This document shows, piece after piece, positions 1-11,467 of a DNA stretch of 16,731 bases. The notes beneath the pieces are model-generated. The model was not told the DNA's origin, ran no database searches, and saw only the letters and a list, made by a program, of their open reading frames with translations. A program made the translations under genes and the position numbers. Numbering within the stretch: position 1 is the stretch's first letter; every line of letters begins with the position of its first letter. The stretch comes from Conidiobolus incongruus B7586 (Eukaryota > Entomophthoromycota > Entomophthoromycetes > Entomophthorales > Conidiobolaceae): assembly GCA_000697335.1 (NCBI GenBank), contig JNEM01012631.1:1-16731 (forward strand), in the 5' to 3' direction.

Positions 1-1809
1 TAGAAGTTAATTTTTGAATTTCTGATATATAATATTATATATAGTTTTTTTAATAATATATTAACCAAATAATTTATATTTAAAAAGTTTATTAATCATA
101 TTAATAATATTGATTTAATTGTTAAATATTCTTTCTTTTTTTGTTTATTCTTATTATTATCTTAATTTTTATCATTATTTACTAATTTAAAAATATATTG
201 ATTAATATTATATTTTATTCATATTATAATATATTTTATTTAATATATCCATATACACTTATTTATTTATAAAGCTTAAATCAATTAATTATTATTAGAA
301 ACTTTGATGATTATATTAAATTAAGCTTGAGTACTGATGACTTATTAAATTAAAATATAGTTTATAAGGGACTTTATTAAAGTTAATTATAAAGGCTTTG
401 ATATTACTCCTTAAATTAACAAAATAACCTCTATATTAGGATAAAAATTAATAATTTGAGGGAAAATAGGATAAAAAGTAAATGATTGATAAATTGATAA
501 AAAAATAAAGTTATATAGAATAACTAGGTAAAAATGTTATATTAAAAAAAACCTTATTTATTAATATATTATTTTACCATATTGATATGAAATTATGTCT
601 ACTTTTGTGTTACGTTGGTTTTATTATTAATCAAATTTATAAATATATAAAGTTATAACATATTATTCTTTAATTAAAATTTAAATTATTTAAGTTATAA
701 CTTTATATGAGTTATAAAAATTAAATATATTCTCAAATATATATATATATATATATATATTGATAATGAATTATATATTTGAATATATAATTTAATTATT
801 TTAATAATTTTGTTATATATAATAAGTTTTATAGTAATATATTATATTGATTATATATTTGATATTGAATTTTAATTAAAATTACTTTTATTCCTAATTA
901 TTTTTAAAATTATTTATTTTAGTAATAAATAAAACTTATAAATTTATAATATAATTTAGGATAGTTTATAATGGTGAATAATATCGAATACTATAAATAA
1001 TAAAAATAATTTTATAATAAAACATTTAATAATTAACTGAATAATTCAAAAAATAGTTAATTTTAAAAGAGAAAAGTAAGATCAAGTTTATTGATAAATT
1101 TGCATAAAACTCAAATTTAAGAACATAATCGAAGATAAAATATATTGAGATGTTTGAGATCGAGTATATTTACATTTTTAGTAAATTTACAATTATTTTT
1201 AATAAAAAAATTATTTAATTAAAATTAAAATGAATAAATATCCTTAATTCATTGCTAAATCATATTATTGTTATTTAAAAAATTTCTTAATTTATATTTC
1301 TCTGATTAGTTACTTTATGATAAACAAAAGATTAGTTTTTTTATATTCAATTTTCATTTTTATACTATCTAAAACAAGTTTTAATATATATGTTGAAAGT
1401 TGTTCATCAGAGTTTCAAATTTGAAAATTTTTGTGAATAATTGAAAATGAATTCTTTTATTAGTATAATATTTTAATGTTTTAATTTAGTAAAATTAATG
1501 ATTATATAATTTTCAGTCTTATTAGTGTTCATTGTAATTTCTGTTAAAAACTCGTTTAAGAAATATATTAATATAATATTAAAATAATATTGAAATAATT
1601 ATGGTCTATAAAAAAGTAATTGATCGCCATCAGTTAATCTACTTCTTAAATCTATGAATTCAGTTTGTATTCTAATATATATGTTATAATAATTGGTTGT
1701 TTTTTTATTGAATTGAATATCTTTTAATATATTTAATATTTTAACCTTAAAATAATTTGTTCATGTTTATATTTATTTAATAAATATTTAAAATACAGTA
1801 TTATGGAGT
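1..1809. other. AT-rich intergenic DNA, no gene seen
   Basis: I find no long open frame, no conserved protein motif and no RNA gene here on either strand. The stretch is dominated by A/T runs and has a perfect AT dinucleotide tract at 737-761, listed separately. The part next to 1810 is the 3' flank of the first alcohol dehydrogenase gene, which reads leftwards, so its transcript end and poly(A) site should lie somewhere in about 1600-1809. AATAAA-like words occur there, but in DNA this AT-rich they carry little weight. Confidence 0.6.
737..761. repeat. AT dinucleotide microsatellite
   Basis: About twelve uninterrupted AT units lie in gene-free AT-rich DNA. This is a plain simple-sequence repeat with no visible link to a gene. 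Confidence 0.85.
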
Positions 1810-2862
1810 TTAATTCTTAAGAACAACCCTGTATCTAACTTTACCATCTCTAACATATTGAACACCTTCGTTAGCTTGAGACATAGGGAATTCTTGAATC
1901 ATGGGACGAATATCATGCTTAGCAGCAAAGTCCAAAGTTTGTTCAATATCATGAATGGACCCAATGAGAGAACCAGTCAAAGAAATGGCTTTGGTTACAA
2001 TAAGGCCAGCATTCATGTTGACAGGAGTTTCAGGAATAGCAAGGAGAATAATTTTACTGTGAACCTTCATGAAAGTACCATACATATCCCAAGGAGCATT
2101 CTCAGCATTGCTTGTAACAATCAAAAATTTGAGCTTGTTTTGAATGCTCTTGACTTGTTCAGGATCGGATGTGTTGATGAAGTGAGAAGCTCCTAATTTC
2201 ATACACTCTTCCTTCTTGTTTTCAGATCTGGATAAAGCATATACTTCAGCACCGAGCTTGCTAGCAAATTGTAAGGCTAAGTGACCTAATCCACCAATAC
2301 CAATAATACCAACAGCATCACCCTTTTGGATGTTATGTCTGATCATGGGGGCAAATACAGTGACACCAGCACACATCAAAGGAGCAGCATATTCAGAGGT
2401 GATAGCTTCAGGGATTTTGAAAGCATAGTTGCTTTGGACACGAACGGCTTCAGCATAACCACCATATGATTTTTCATTGTCACCCCATCTGTCGTTATAG
2501 GTAAATACCATCTCGGGGCAGTGAGGATCATTGTTGGTGGAGCATTGTTCACAGTCATCTTTCAAACAAGCACCAACTTGGGCACCAACACCAACACGAT
2601 CACCTACTTTGAGATGGGAAACTTTGTCTCCAGCAGCGGTGACAGTACCAATAATTTCATGACCAACGACGACAGGATAGTCGGAAGGACCCCAACCACT
2701 GTCCAAAGTATGAATATCACTACCACAGATACCACAGTGGGAGATTTCAATTTCAACATCATTTTCACCAATGGGTCTAGGCTTGTAGGTATAAGGAACT
2801 AATTTTTGATCTTTACCGTGACAAGCCCAAGCTTTAATTTGATGGAATTTTCCTTGAGTCAT
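1810..2862 (-). CDS. Zinc-dependent, NADP-type alcohol dehydrogenase (ADH6/CAD-like), copy 1
   Basis: A 350-residue protein of the cinnamyl-alcohol-dehydrogenase/yeast ADH6 family, which reversibly reduces aldehydes to alcohols with NADP(H) in the cytosol. The length is normal for the family. The N-terminal GroES-like half carries CGICGSD (43-49), so C46 is the expected catalytic zinc ligand. H51 is the usual proton-relay histidine. GHE (67-69) gives H68 and E69, and C164 in PLMCAG completes the site. C99, C104, C107 and C115 look like the structural-zinc lobe. The Rossmann half has GIGGLGH (188-194), followed by SRSENK (211-216), the position where ADH6 holds the NADP phosphate. There is no signal peptide, membrane segment or intron. 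The start is supported by alignment with copy 2, A at -3, and a TATA box about 60 bases upstream. The real substrate is unknown. Confidence 0.95.
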   Translation of the reverse strand: MTQGKFHQIKAWACHGKDQKLVPYTYKPRPIGENDVEIEISHCGICGSDIHTLDSGWGPSDYPVVVGHEIIGTVTAAGDKVSHLKVGDRVGVGAQVGACLKDDCEQCSTNNDPHCPEMVFTYNDRWGDNEKSYGGYAEAVRVQSNYAFKIPEAITSEYAAPLMCAGVTVFAPMIRHNIQKGDAVGIIGIGGLGHLALQFASKLGAEVYALSRSENKKEECMKLGASHFINTSDPEQVKSIQNKLKFLIVTSNAENAPWDMYGTFMKVHSKIILLAIPETPVNMNAGLIVTKAISLTGSLIGSIHDIEQTLDFAAKHDIRPMIQEFPMSQANEGVQYVRDGKVRYRVVLKN

Positions 2863-5800
2863 TTTTATTTATTGATCTTATTTTAATTGATTCGTAATAG
2901 TACAAAATGATTTTCAAGGCACTTTATATATAAATTCTCAAAATTCAAATGAAGTCATCGAAATTCTATCCAACACAATTTCTATTTTTTCTCATCCACA
3001 ATACATAAAAATGGGTTAAATTATGGGTAAACTATGTAACCTCTGACTAATTTGAATAGATTTTTTTCTTAAATGAATTGAGCCCGAAATTTTTCAATTT
3101 GAGATAACAATTTGATATATGAATTTATTAAATTGAATTACTTAATTTATTAAGGACACTTTTTAATTTTTTGTTAATTTATTTATATTCATTTTTTTAT
3201 AAAGATTAAATTTATGATAATAATCATTGATAGTTATATTAATTAATTCTATTTATAAGTATAGTATTGATTGGATTTTAGAGTAGAAATATTGATTATG
3301 TACATTAAAATTAATACATAAATTTCAACTAGAATCGGATTTAAACAAAAAAAATCTGAATATTTAAGAATAAAATCGAAGGAAATAGATTTATTTTAGC
3401 TTGTTCTTTTCAATTTAATATGTTCCTACTTAACCAATAAATGGATAAAAATATATCATATAACATTTGAATGTTGAATTTATAATATTAATATTATAAA
3501 ATATTGGTCTATTAGAATTTTGATATAAATTTATATTACTGATATAATTATATATATTTATTTATTGAAATTATTAATAATTTTTTATCAAACTAGTATA
3601 ATATTTTTGTAATTCCATATTTTGTAATAATATTAGACTAATATAAAATTAACAATATTAAAAATATTTTATGAAAATAATAAAATTTTATATTATTAAA
3701 ATAAAATAATCGCATCAAGACTAAGAGACCTAAATATTAAAGTTATGTCCTTATTTATAAGAAATATACTTTGAATTGTATAAAACAGTATAAAAATATT
3801 ATCTAATTTCACTAAATTTTTTTATTGAAAACTATAATATTGATCCTCTAAATATTGCATTCGGATATGAAATTCAAATGAATTCTATTGTAAAATCATT
3901 TCTCAAGTTTATAGGTATTTACAAGTATATAATTTCATATTTTGTCACAAAACATATAAATATTTAATTCTTATAATGATAAATATACTCTAAACATTTT
4001 ATATTTCAATTAAGTATTTTGTTCTTTAGGCTCTTTCACTAACTGCAGAATTTGTACTATTACTTTGAACTACCAGATACAGTTGTATAAATGCAGAATA
4101 CTTGAAACTTAGTGTTTAAATTATAATCATAATTTGGAGCTGGAAAAGGTTCCAAAAGTTTACATCTGATTATTGGATGACTCTAACAATTATAGATACT
4201 AGAAAATTAATAATTGATACTCTGTTATAATATATATCAATTGACATCACAATCCAGTAATGCACTTGCAATTCACAGTATTAAAATGATAATCCTGAAT
4301 TTATGTTTTAATCATGATTGATATGAAATCCCAATGAGCTGATAAAAATATACTAAAATTGGAATATAACTAAAAAAATTTACATTTTGATTCAATATTA
4401 TTTACTCTAAATACTGCTTCAGATAAGCTTATCATTGTTTTTTGATTAAATAGCCGAAAAAACAAAATACTTTCTCACGATATGCAATCAAATTACAAAT
4501 TAGTGATTTAATAGGTCAATTTTACATCATTTTTTCTTAACTTGCCAAATATCCACTTTCATCATAATGCAATAAATTTCTCTGTTCATCTCCACATTGT
4601 AACTATTGATTGATTTTAATAATATGGCTTGATTTGATATAAAATTGACATATTTACTATAATTAGTGACAGCCAAAAGTTCCCATAAGAAGCAATTTAA
4701 TTTAATTATTTACATCTGAATAATTAATTAGATTTGAATAAAATAATTGAATTAATAATCATTAATAATGATAATCATTATAATATTATAATATTTAATT
4801 AATTAATTTATTCCAATCATGGGTTTAAAATATTAGATTCAGAATGATTCTTAGAGTCTTTGATAATAATATTTTTAATTTTTTAATGAGATTTACTTGA
4901 ATAATTAATCAAATTCATAAACCTTCCTTTGAATAGATTTGAAATAATGTTATCTTATTAAATATTGGCAATTTATTGTAGTTGAGAATAATTTTGACAT
5001 GCTTCAAATTTAATAATAATCAAATATGTAAAAAATCGACTAATAGTATATTGTAAATATAAAATTAGTAAAAAGTTCTAATTGTATAATTTGTAATTAT
5101 AATACTGAATAAATATCATTAAATTATCAAGTTTAATTCATATTAAATCGCATATTTTTTCGGGGACATTCATTAAAATTTTCTTGAATATAGTAATAAA
5201 TTAAATTTTTAAATTATAATTAATTAAAATTTTGGCTTTTAATAAATTTATCTTATTAATAAATATATATACATTTTTAAATATAATATATTTTGATTAA
5301 AAAATATTGAAGATTAGATATCATTGCAGGCTATTTTAAATCGAAGTATAATTCAACAATCGCTGGATAATTTTTTTGATTAATCCAATTTCCAAATATG
5401 CATATTAAAAAACTGAGTTATTGAAATTCATCTACCTAAACTCTGAACTTAGATGAGCATTAATCAGAACTCTAGATCAATTATCATATTTTCAAAATCA
5501 TATTTAATATTAATATTTATTTTGATATCATAGATAGATTTTATGATTTTTTTTCTTTCGATTTTCAAGATTTTTGAATTATGAATTTGGTAAATTGCTA
5601 ATATGTATTACCGATTCCGAAATCTCCGCTTTAATATGTATTAATTCCAATTCAAAAATTAATGTAAAAATATTAAATAAATTAAAGCTGACACCGAAAT
5701 AAAATTTAGTCAAACTTTTCAATTAATACAATTAAATTCATATGATATTCATATTTATATTTCTTGTAATTATTTTACCCTTGCTTAGCTTAATTAATAT

Positions 5801-6054
5801 TGTTTAAAACACATTGAAAATGGATACTGTTAGTTATTAATAATTATCTATTTGATATGATAATATATAGATATTTTACAACCCAATTTTAGTTATGAGA
5901 AAAAAAAATTAAATATTTGATCATTATTATTATATCTTGTATTTTATACTTTTTGAGATCCAGTTCATGTTTTTTCATTGTTATTTTATTATATGATTAA
6001 TTTAATTGAATATTTATTTAAATTAATTAATAGAAACTTTGAAATGCATGGTAA
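2863..6054. other. AT-rich intergenic DNA between copy 1 and pseudogene A
   Basis: The first 150 bases or so hold the copy 1 promoter. Beyond them I see no long open frame and no recognisable protein fragment. The part at about 4020-4620 is less monotonous and somewhat richer in G+C than its surroundings. I inspected one minus-strand frame there closely and found stops throughout and no family I recognise. It could be an old gene or element remnant. Short A/T palindromes around 4755-4805 look like low-complexity DNA. Confidence 0.55.
2921..2933 (-). promoter_or_regulatory. Probable TATA box of alcohol dehydrogenase copy 1
   Basis: Read on the minus strand, this is TTTATATATAAAG, lying about 60-70 bases before the start codon at 2862. 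That leaves room for a 5' leader of roughly 30-40 bases. Copy 2 has a TATA element at a similar distance. TATA-like words are common by chance in DNA this AT-rich, so the support is the matching position and not the word alone. Confidence 0.5.
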
Positions 6055-7104
6055 TTCATCTTTCAGTAGTAATCTATATCTCACTTCACTATCTCATTTT
6101 GAACACCATGATTAACTTAAGATATTAGAAACCCTTCGATCAATGGATGAATGAGGAATATCATACGGAACAACGAATTTTAAAGTTATTTCAACTTCGC
6201 AAATCCAATCAATAAGAGATCCTATCAGAGCAATATTAGTAAGCACCAAGTTTTAGAATAGATTTGAACTGGTTTGCATGCAAAGCAAGAAGAATGAGTT
6301 TTCTAACAGGTTTAATGAGTTCTATGTATTCATTTTGTGGGCTACCATCTGCATTATTTGCAACCATTAAAGACTAATTTTCTTTACAAATACTTCATTT
6401 ATTGCGGTTTGGAAGTGATAACCAAGTAGTGAACTCCGAATTTAGACCTTCTCTCTCGTTTTCTGCTCTAGATAGTGCATATACCTCAGCACCGTGTTTG
6501 TTAGTAAAATATAATGATAAATGACCTAATCAACCAATTCCAATAATACCAATAACATCACCAATTTGAATAATTTTTGAGCATAGGTACAAAAACCGTA
6601 GTTCCAGCATAAATTAAAGGAGCAGCATATTCCAATGGAACAATGCCATAGATTTTGATTATTTAATTACCTTGGACGCGAACGATGTCAACATTATCCC
6701 CTTAAGTCTTTTCATTATGTGGCTATCTGGGAATATATTATATAATTTCTCAGGACTAGTTACCCTTTCCTTTGGAACAATGATGGCAGCCTCGTCTTTG
6801 ACAAGCTCCAACTTGAACACCTATTGTAACTCCACCCCCTACCCCTACCTTGAGATGAGATATTTTTGGACCAGCAGCAGTCACAGTTGCAATAGTCTCG
6901 TGAATGATAACAACTAGGTAGTCAGAAGGTCCCCAGACACTGTCAATAGTGCGGATATCGCTACCACAGATACCGCAGTGAGAGATCTGAACTTCAACAT
7001 CATTTTCACTAACGTACCTAGCCTTGTAAGTGAAAGGGACAATTTTCTCATTTACCGTAGCAAGCCCAAGCGTGGATTTTGTCGAATTTTCCTCTAGTAG
7101 ACTT
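6055..7104 (-). pseudogene. Decayed zinc alcohol dehydrogenase copy (pseudogene A)
   Basis: This is a near full-length relic of the same gene family, aligned from the N terminus (7104) to about the C terminus (6055). Recognisable blocks include CGICGSDI, DSVWGPSDY, TVTAAGPK, VQVGAC, IIGIG, HGAEVYALSR and GSLI. The expected start codon reads AAG at 7102-7104. A two-base deletion at about 7048-7051 shifts the frame at K18, and many further stops follow, for example TGA replacing a glycine of the Rossmann GIGGLG loop at 6530-6532. Key residues are changed: H51 to R, G67 to I and C164 to Y. The structural-zinc lobe carries an extra G-rich insertion of about 12 bases on the coding strand. A TATATAG relic sits near 7168-7175. 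This copy is clearly non-coding and older, or faster-decaying, than pseudogene B. Confidence 0.93.
6832..6849 (-). other. G-rich tract inside pseudogene A
   Basis: On the minus strand this reads GG-T-A-GGGG-T-A-GGGGG-T-GG, four G runs in 18 bases. It coincides with an in-frame excess of about four codons over the intact copies, so it probably grew by local duplication of a GTAGGG-like unit. A weak two-tetrad quadruplex is possible. It is the most strongly G-skewed spot I noticed in the window. Confidence 0.5.
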
Positions 7105-7349
7105 TGGATTAATTGATCGAATAGATGGACTTGGATTCAATATTCACTATATCTTTTTATCAAAGTGCTATATACTAATATTCAATTAAATTAAATTTAA
7201 ATTACTATTCATTTTGACTATTCTTAACTCCATACATTTTCAATCAATTTATCATTATTGATAATTTTAAGTAACAAACTTTATCTTGCCATAATAACAG
7301 TATATAAAATATTAGAATTAAAATTAAATAAAATATAATAAAAGTTTTA

Positions 7350-7366
7350 ATATATATATATATATT
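7350..7366. repeat. AT dinucleotide tract
   Basis: A short run of alternating A and T, about eight units, in gene-free DNA. A similar but shorter run lies near 7431-7442. Confidence 0.7.
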
Positions 7367-7905
7367 AATAATTTATCTTAAAAAATCTAACTTTACTCTT
7401 GAGTTCCTTCATATTAATTTATAAATTTGAAATATATATATATCGATATCAAGATTATTCAAAATTGAAAGTTTAAGTGATCAAAGTTAGCAAAAATCCT
7501 AAACTTGTTATTTACATTATTTTTTTTGAATTGAAAATTTATATGATAAATATACTAAATATAATTAAATTATAAAACCTAAGAAAAAATCTTCATTTTA
7601 ATCTTTTATAATAGGATTATAATAAAATATTTATTTATAATATCATAATATTATAAGCTATATTAAAAATATTTCAATTTTTTAATGATTGATATGGGTT
7701 AATTTCGTATAAATATTGTCATTTAACTCTCTTTTTTTTTTAATATTTTAATTTTAAAATAAAAAGAGGAAAATATCAATATGAATTAAACTTAGATTTG
7801 AATTACCAAATCAAATATTATAACAAATTTTCATTACCAAAATAAAAAAGTTTCATTTTATTCAATATTCAGTAATTATGAAATTTCAATTTAAATTTAA
7901 ACTCC

Positions 7906-7960
<55 letters not shown>
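7906..7960. repeat. ATA trinucleotide microsatellite, about 18 units
   Basis: An uninterrupted, in-phase ATA repeat of 55 bases in non-coding DNA. It is the longest perfect tandem repeat in the window. The absence of interruptions suggests recent slippage expansion. Confidence 0.92.
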
Positions 7961-7962
<2 letters not shown>

Positions 7963-8195
7963 TTTTATATAATATAAAATTCTAAAAAGTTATTTACTTA
8001 TATTCCTCAATATGAAATTATAATATATATATAATTTTTAGTAATTTTTTTAATTAAATTAGAATTTAAATTTGAATTAATTAAAATTAATTTAAATAAT
8101 TTTTATTAATAATAGATTATTAATTTATATTCAATTTAATTAAAAAATAAATTAATTTTAAAAATTTATCATAAAAATTTTAATACTTTGATTTG

Positions 8196-8217
8196 ATATA
8201 TATATATATATATATAA
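8196..8217. repeat. AT dinucleotide microsatellite
   Basis: About ten perfect AT units between short A/T-rich flanks, without an associated gene. Confidence 0.8.
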
Positions 8218-8934
8218 CATTTTATTTAAGTATTTAAAATTATACCGTTCCTAAATTGATATAATGCCTTTTGTAAGTTATATATAAATTCCAGATATTT
8301 GGATAATACTTAAGGAATATTTTTTCAATTTATGGTAATATTAGAATTTAATTTCTAATTATAAAAATTCAACATTTTCACTTTCACAGCTATATAATTC
8401 TATAATTAAATTCATATATTTTAAAATCTTTTATTATAAGTTTTAATGATATATCATTATATTTATCAATTTCAATCCTTTTATAATAAAATCAAAAGTT
8501 TAGAACGACTTGTTTATTTATTAATTAATTGGATACTTGTTTGTTAATAACTGTAACAGCAATATTCATAAAAAATAATTAAATTTATTTTTATATTAAA
8601 ATATTATTGAGTAAATATTAATATATTTTATTTATATTAAATAAATATGCAATTTAAAATTCAAATAGTTATTTTTATATTATTGTCAACCATAATGATT
8701 ATTTCTTTTATAAATATGAATATTCAAGAATAGATTTTTAATAATCTTTGAATATGACCAAGTAGTAATAAAATATAATTCAAAACCAGTCATATATTTA
8801 ATTTATTATTGTAAATACTAAATTTTGATGATTCAAATATATAATACTAATATTATTTAAGTGAAATAAATTTCAACGGTTTAATATTAATACCAATAAT
8901 TGATGCCCAAATTTAATTAATTATAATTATAATA

Positions 8935-9987
8935 CTAGTTCTTGAGGACAACTCTGTATCTAACTTTTCCATCTCTGACAAATTGAACACCCTCGTTGAC
9001 TTGGGACATTGGGAACTCGTTAATCAAAGGACGAACGTTATGTTTAGCAGCAAATTCAATAGTATTCTTAATATCACTGATAGAACCAATCAGAGACCCC
9101 GTAACTGAGATAGCTTTCATCACAATACTTCCAGCACTGATCTTAATGGGTTCTTCTGGTACTGCAAGAAGAATCATTTTACCTTCAGCTTGGATGAAGC
9201 TAGCATATTGATCCCAAGGGGCATTGTTAGCATTATTAGTAACGATCAAGAACTTGAGCTTGTTTTCTAAACTCTTGACTTGTTCAGGATCAGATGTGTT
9301 AATATAATGAGTAGCCCCTAATTTCAAACATTCTTCTCTCTTACTTTCTGACCTGGACAGAGCATAAACTTCGGCGCCGAGCTTACTAGCAAATTGCAAT
9401 GCTAAATGACCTAAACCACCAATACCAATGACACCAACAGCGTCTCCTTTCTGAATATTATGTTTAACCATCGGAGCAAAAACAGTAACACCAGCACACA
9501 TCAAAGGAGCGGCATATTCAGAAGGAAGATTATCAGGAAGCTTGAATGCAAAATTGCTGTTGAGACGAATGGCTTCAGAATAACCACCATATGCTTTTTC
9601 ATTATCAGGCCATCTAGCGTTATAAGTGAAGACTCTCTCAGGGCAAAAAGGATCGTTATTATTGGGACAGAATTGACAGTCATCTCTCAAACAAGATGAA
9701 ACTAAGCATCCCACACCAACTCGATCGCCTACTTTTACATTAGATACCTTTGGACCGGCAGCCGTGACAGTACCAACAATTTCGTGGCCAACCACAACAG
9801 GGTAATCGGAGGGACCCCAGCCACTGTCCATGGTGTGAATATCACTACCACAGATACCGCAGTGAGAGATCTGAACTTCAACATCATTTTCACCGATAGG
9901 TCTAGCCTTGTAGGTAAAAGGGACAATTTTTTCACCTTTACCATGGCAAGCCCAAGCCTTAATTTCGTCAAATTTACCTTGAGTCAT
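8935..9987 (-). CDS. Zinc-dependent, NADP-type alcohol dehydrogenase (ADH6/CAD-like), copy 2
   Basis: A second intact 350-residue member, collinear with copy 1 without gaps and about 77% identical by hand count (79 differences). All expected active-site features are kept at the same numbers: C46, H51, H68, E69 and C164 for the catalytic zinc region, C99, C104, C107 and C115 in the structural lobe, GIGGLGH at 188-194, and SRSESK at 211-216, which suggests NADP preference. Differences cluster in the structural lobe and its approach, where GCLVSS replaces GAQVGA and adds C94, and in the stretch 275-290. This could mark a change in substrate or dimer contact rather than loss of function. The start is set by identity with the MTQGKF start of copy 1, A at -3, and a TATA box about 75-85 bases upstream. 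The stop is TAG. No intron. Confidence 0.95.
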   Translation of the reverse strand: MTQGKFDEIKAWACHGKGEKIVPFTYKARPIGENDVEVQISHCGICGSDIHTMDSGWGPSDYPVVVGHEIVGTVTAAGPKVSNVKVGDRVGVGCLVSSCLRDDCQFCPNNNDPFCPERVFTYNARWPDNEKAYGGYSEAIRLNSNFAFKLPDNLPSEYAAPLMCAGVTVFAPMVKHNIQKGDAVGVIGIGGLGHLALQFASKLGAEVYALSRSESKREECLKLGATHYINTSDPEQVKSLENKLKFLIVTNNANNAPWDQYASFIQAEGKMILLAVPEEPIKISAGSIVMKAISVTGSLIGSISDIKNTIEFAAKHNVRPLINEFPMSQVNEGVQFVRDGKVRYRVVLKN

Positions 9988-11140
9988 TTTTGATTAATGA
10001 TAATAATTTAGTAGTAATTGATTCAATGTTATGATACTTGGTTACCACGACACTCTTGGGTTTATATAACTTAAGGAAACTTTGATTTATGCAATATTAC
10101 ATGGATTGGATTAACCGTAGACCCAATTCTGAAATATTGAATTAATCAAGAAATTATTGTGAAACGATGATTCAAACAAAAGTAATTTTATGACATAATA
10201 TCATTTCAAATTCCTTCCCGTTAATTTTGATTTTATTGAAATTAAAATCAATTTTGTTACATATGATAAATTATTATGATTATGACAAATAAAGCTAAAT
10301 ATCTATATTATTCATTCAAATTTTTTTAATTATTTAACTCAAATAATAAAAAGTTTAATTAATTTTTAAATTTCAAATTATTATTTAAATATAGAGGTTA
10401 ACTTAATAAATAATCAAATATGATTACATAAAAAATCCCTATTTTGCTTGTATTATTTTTGGTTCTTGATAATATACATGCATTATACTTTATTCTTTGG
10501 ATAAAAATTTTATGAAACCATAAATAATTTCCGAGTAATAGTGCAATATTTTTAATCCTGTCTATTTATAAAGCTATATTAGTAACATTGACATTAAGTC
10601 TTATGACATATTTTTTCCACAAACTAATGGCATACAGTAATTAAAGTATTAGATTAACTTATATTTGTTGTTAACTGAACTTCGATTGATTGTAAATTTA
10701 AATTAATAATATAGTCAAATTTATATTTTATTATTATCATGAATTTATAAAAAAGGTAGTTTTTTCCCTATAAGTTGAACCTATTAAATATATATAAATA
10801 TAAATATATAAATATATATATATGAATTCTATGATGATAAATTATTGCTCATAAATTTGTGTAAAATTTTATAAAAGAATTTTAATTAAATAGAATGCCA
10901 ATAAATTAAAAGATAAAATTTGTTTTATTAGAATTATTGAAGGAGAATAATCAAAATTGATTAATATTGACTGTATTCAATGTAATTATTATTATTTAAA
11001 GAGTACAAATTGAATAGTATATAATTGAATTGGTTTTTCACAAAAAATCTCAAGATATTTTAAAATTCATTTTAACAATCTTTATGGATATTATTTGGTT
11101 CAGTAAATTCGCTATTTTATACTAAATTTTATCAATATTG
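9988..11140. other. AT-rich intergenic DNA upstream of copy 2
   Basis: The first 150 bases or so hold the copy 2 promoter. After that I see no gene. An imperfect TATAAA/ATATAT-rich patch lies at about 10787-10823. Composition changes abruptly to higher G+C near 11140. Confidence 0.55.
10061..10070 (-). promoter_or_regulatory. Probable TATA box of alcohol dehydrogenase copy 2
   Basis: The minus strand reads GTTATATAAA, 74-83 bases before the start codon. It stands in locally mixed sequence with G and C on both sides, which makes it more convincing than most A/T words here. A CCAAT word occurs about 35 bases further upstream (near 10103-10107) on the same strand; its relevance is uncertain. 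Confidence 0.55.
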
Positions 11141-11250
11141 CAGGACTTCTGAAAAGTAGTCTTGCGATAAATATCACGTGAGTTAGATGAAACGGGCCAA
11201 AGACAGCTAACAAGATACTTTAGAGGAGTTTTATTAAAATATCAAGATGT

Positions 11251-11263
11251 AGGGCTTGGCCCT
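11251..11263. other. Small perfect hairpin in the island
   Basis: AGGGC and GCCCT form a 5-base-pair stem around a three-base TTG loop. Alone it is too short to name; it matters only as part of the unusual island. Confidence 0.4.
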
Positions 11264-11449
11264 GAACGAAGTGATCGCCTAGCAAATGTCTGTCCAGTGA
11301 CTATTTTATAGTGTGGTTGGTCCTTGGCCAATGTGTTGGAGCTCTAGCTTTTGTTATAGTCTGGAATTTTCCATTGTGCAAGGATTGTTCCTAATATTGT
11401 GAGTGGATTACATCCAGAATCTTGATGGAGGGTTAAAATTGAAAGGTGA

Positions 11450-11467
11450 GCGGACCTCCCGATCCGC
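11450..11467. other. GC-rich hairpin at the right edge of island part 1
   Basis: GCGGA pairs with TCCGC around an eight-base C-rich loop. It sits exactly where the composition drops back to AT-rich DNA, so it may mark the end of the unit. No T-tract typical of a pol III terminator follows at once. Confidence 0.4.

Larger units (their letters stand above)
7105..8934. other. AT-rich intergenic DNA with microsatellites
   Basis: No gene is recognisable here. The left edge is the decayed promoter of pseudogene A. The right edge (about 8700-8934) is the 3' flank of copy 2. The region holds three simple repeats (7350-7366, 7906-7960, 8196-8217). The remainder is A/T-run DNA with no coding signature on either strand. 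Confidence 0.6.

Noticed and set aside
1858-2802. Plus-strand open frames inside copy 1 (1858-2196 and 2521-2802), and similar ones inside copy 2
   Set aside because: They are antisense shadows of well-conserved dehydrogenase codons. No motif or promoter supports them.
4755-4805. Palindromic ATTAAT/ATAATCATTAT cluster as a replication origin or regulatory site
   Set aside because: Short palindromes of A and T are expected by chance in DNA of this composition, and there is no neighbouring gene.
6672-6917. Plus-strand open frame of 81 codons
   Set aside because: It lies antisense within pseudogene A and resembles no protein; the minus strand explains the sequence.
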